Below, piece after piece: positions 6,232 to 6,932 of a DNA stretch of 6,932 nucleotides; within the stretch, counting starts at the first letter, position 1; the number at the start of each line of letters is the position of its first letter. The notes beneath the pieces are model-generated. The model made no database searches and was not told where the DNA came from. It saw only the letters and a list, made by a program, of their open reading frames with translations. The stretch lies in NCBI GenBank assembly GCA_030450335.1, contig JAKDIS010000124.1:1-6932 (forward strand), in the 5' to 3' direction. Source of the DNA: Corynebacterium sp. Its GTDB lineage: Bacteria > Actinomycetota > Actinomycetes > Mycobacteriales > Mycobacteriaceae. Position numbers and translations under genes: made by a program.

Positions 6232-6237
6232 GGTCGC

Positions 6238-6932
6238 ATGAAGGTGCCCAAGTACTACCTGGTCAAGAGTCAGATCCTCGAGCTCATCGACGACCTCGAC
6301 CCGGGCACCACCGTCCCCACCGAACGTGAACTGGCCGAACGTTTCGGCACGTCACGCACCACCGTGCGCCAGGCCATCGCCGAACTCGTCTCCGACGGAC
6401 GCCTGGAACGCACCCAGGGCAGCGGCACCTTCGTGGCCTCCCCGAAGATGATGCTGCTGCCGCAGGTCTCGTTCTCCAGCAACGCCGAGTCCGAGGGCTG
6501 GCGTCCCGGGCGCGTGGTGCTCTCGGCGCGTTGTGAGCAGGCGTCCGACAGCGTGGCCGAGCACCTGAGGCTCGAGGACGGTGCACTGGTCACCCGCTTC
6601 GAGGTGCTGCGCACCGTGGACGGCGAACCGCTCGCCCACGAGACCGTGCACCTGCCCGGCGACCTCACCGAACTGACCGACCGGTTGGAGGCGCAGGACT
6701 CGCTGTACCGCATGCTCGCCGAGGAGTACGAGATGGGCATCGTCGAGGTGGAGGACGTGGTGGAGACCGTGCCGTGCAACCCGGTGCGTGCCGACCTGCT
6801 CCGGGTTGCGACGGGGCTGCCGCTGCTGCTCGTCCACCGCACCGGCTTCGGCGAGGACGGCTCGCGGGTGGAGTGGACGGAGTCGGCGTTCCGCGGCGAC
6901 CGCTACCAGTTCGTGTCGCGGCGGCGGCTGGG
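6238..6932 (+). CDS. GntR/HutC-family regulator of GlcNAc use, DasR/NagR-like (3' end beyond the window)
   Basis: The protein is open for 231 codons to the right edge. Residues 1-67 are a winged helix-turn-helix, with VPTERELAERFGTSRTTVRQ at 26-45 and the wing at 54-66 (GRLERTQGSGTFV). Residues about 75-228 are the UTRA effector domain, including HETVHLP at 134-140, and a late FRGDRYQF segment at 218-225 that is close to the C-terminus of this family. Perhaps only a few residues are missing. Members such as B. subtilis NagR and Streptomyces DasR repress amino-sugar genes and are released by GlcN-6-phosphate or GlcNAc-6-phosphate. It is divergent from nagE across a gap holding a matching operator, so it is very likely the operon's repressor. 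Whether it also acts elsewhere, as DasR does, cannot be judged here. Confidence 0.93.
   Translation, partial: MKVPKYYLVKSQILELIDDLDPGTTVPTERELAERFGTSRTTVRQAIAELVSDGRLERTQGSGTFVASPKMMLLPQVSFSSNAESEGWRPGRVVLSARCEQASDSVAEHLRLEDGALVTRFEVLRTVDGEPLAHETVHLPGDLTELTDRLEAQDSLYRMLAEEYEMGIVEVEDVVETVPCNPVRADLLRVATGLPLLLVHRTGFGEDGSRVEWTESAFRGDRYQFVSRRRL

Noticed and set aside
4025..6241. A 738-codon open frame on the plus strand opposite nagE, with similar long frames opposite nagA and nagB.
   Set aside because: High-GC coding DNA routinely leaves an antisense frame open. These products are rich in Gly, Val, Asp and His repeats, lack domain motifs and mirror real genes with clear catalytic motifs.

Overview
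The window is high-GC DNA (G/C-rich third codon positions throughout) with compact gene spacing, predicted leaderless promoters and a glucose-family PTS permease of the type found in Actinobacteria. A high-GC Corynebacterium or close relative fits best. This is an inference from gene content and style; there is no rRNA or other marker gene here to settle it.

There are six protein-coding genes in two functional blocks. Block 1 (1-1970) is a divergent pair: a TetR-family repressor on the minus strand, cut by the left edge, and a 12-helix DHA1-type MFS exporter on the plus strand. The 80-base gap between them carries a perfect 13+3+13 inverted repeat placed over the exporter promoter, the expected arrangement for a repressor-controlled drug or metabolite efflux pump.

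Block 2 (1960-6932) is an N-acetylglucosamine (GlcNAc) module. On the minus strand, in transcription order, are nagE (GlcNAc PTS permease, domains IIC-IIB-IIA), nagB (glucosamine-6-phosphate deaminase) and nagA (GlcNAc-6-phosphate deacetylase); nagB and nagA overlap by 4 bases. NagE imports and phosphorylates GlcNAc, NagA removes the acetyl group, and NagB converts glucosamine-6-phosphate to fructose-6-phosphate and ammonia. A divergent GntR/HutC-family regulator (DasR/NagR-like), missing only its last few residues at the right edge, is read from the plus strand. The 134-base gap between it and nagE holds a strong -35 box for nagE and a near-palindrome resembling the DasR/NagR operator within that promoter, so the local circuit can be read almost completely.

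The two blocks meet tail to tail: the exporter and nagA overlap by 11 bases with no recognisable terminator. No mobile element, CRISPR array, tRNA or rRNA was seen, and no gap exceeds about 135 bases. I see no sign of a new kind of system. The points worth a second look are regulatory: operator architecture, leaderless starts and the convergent overlap.
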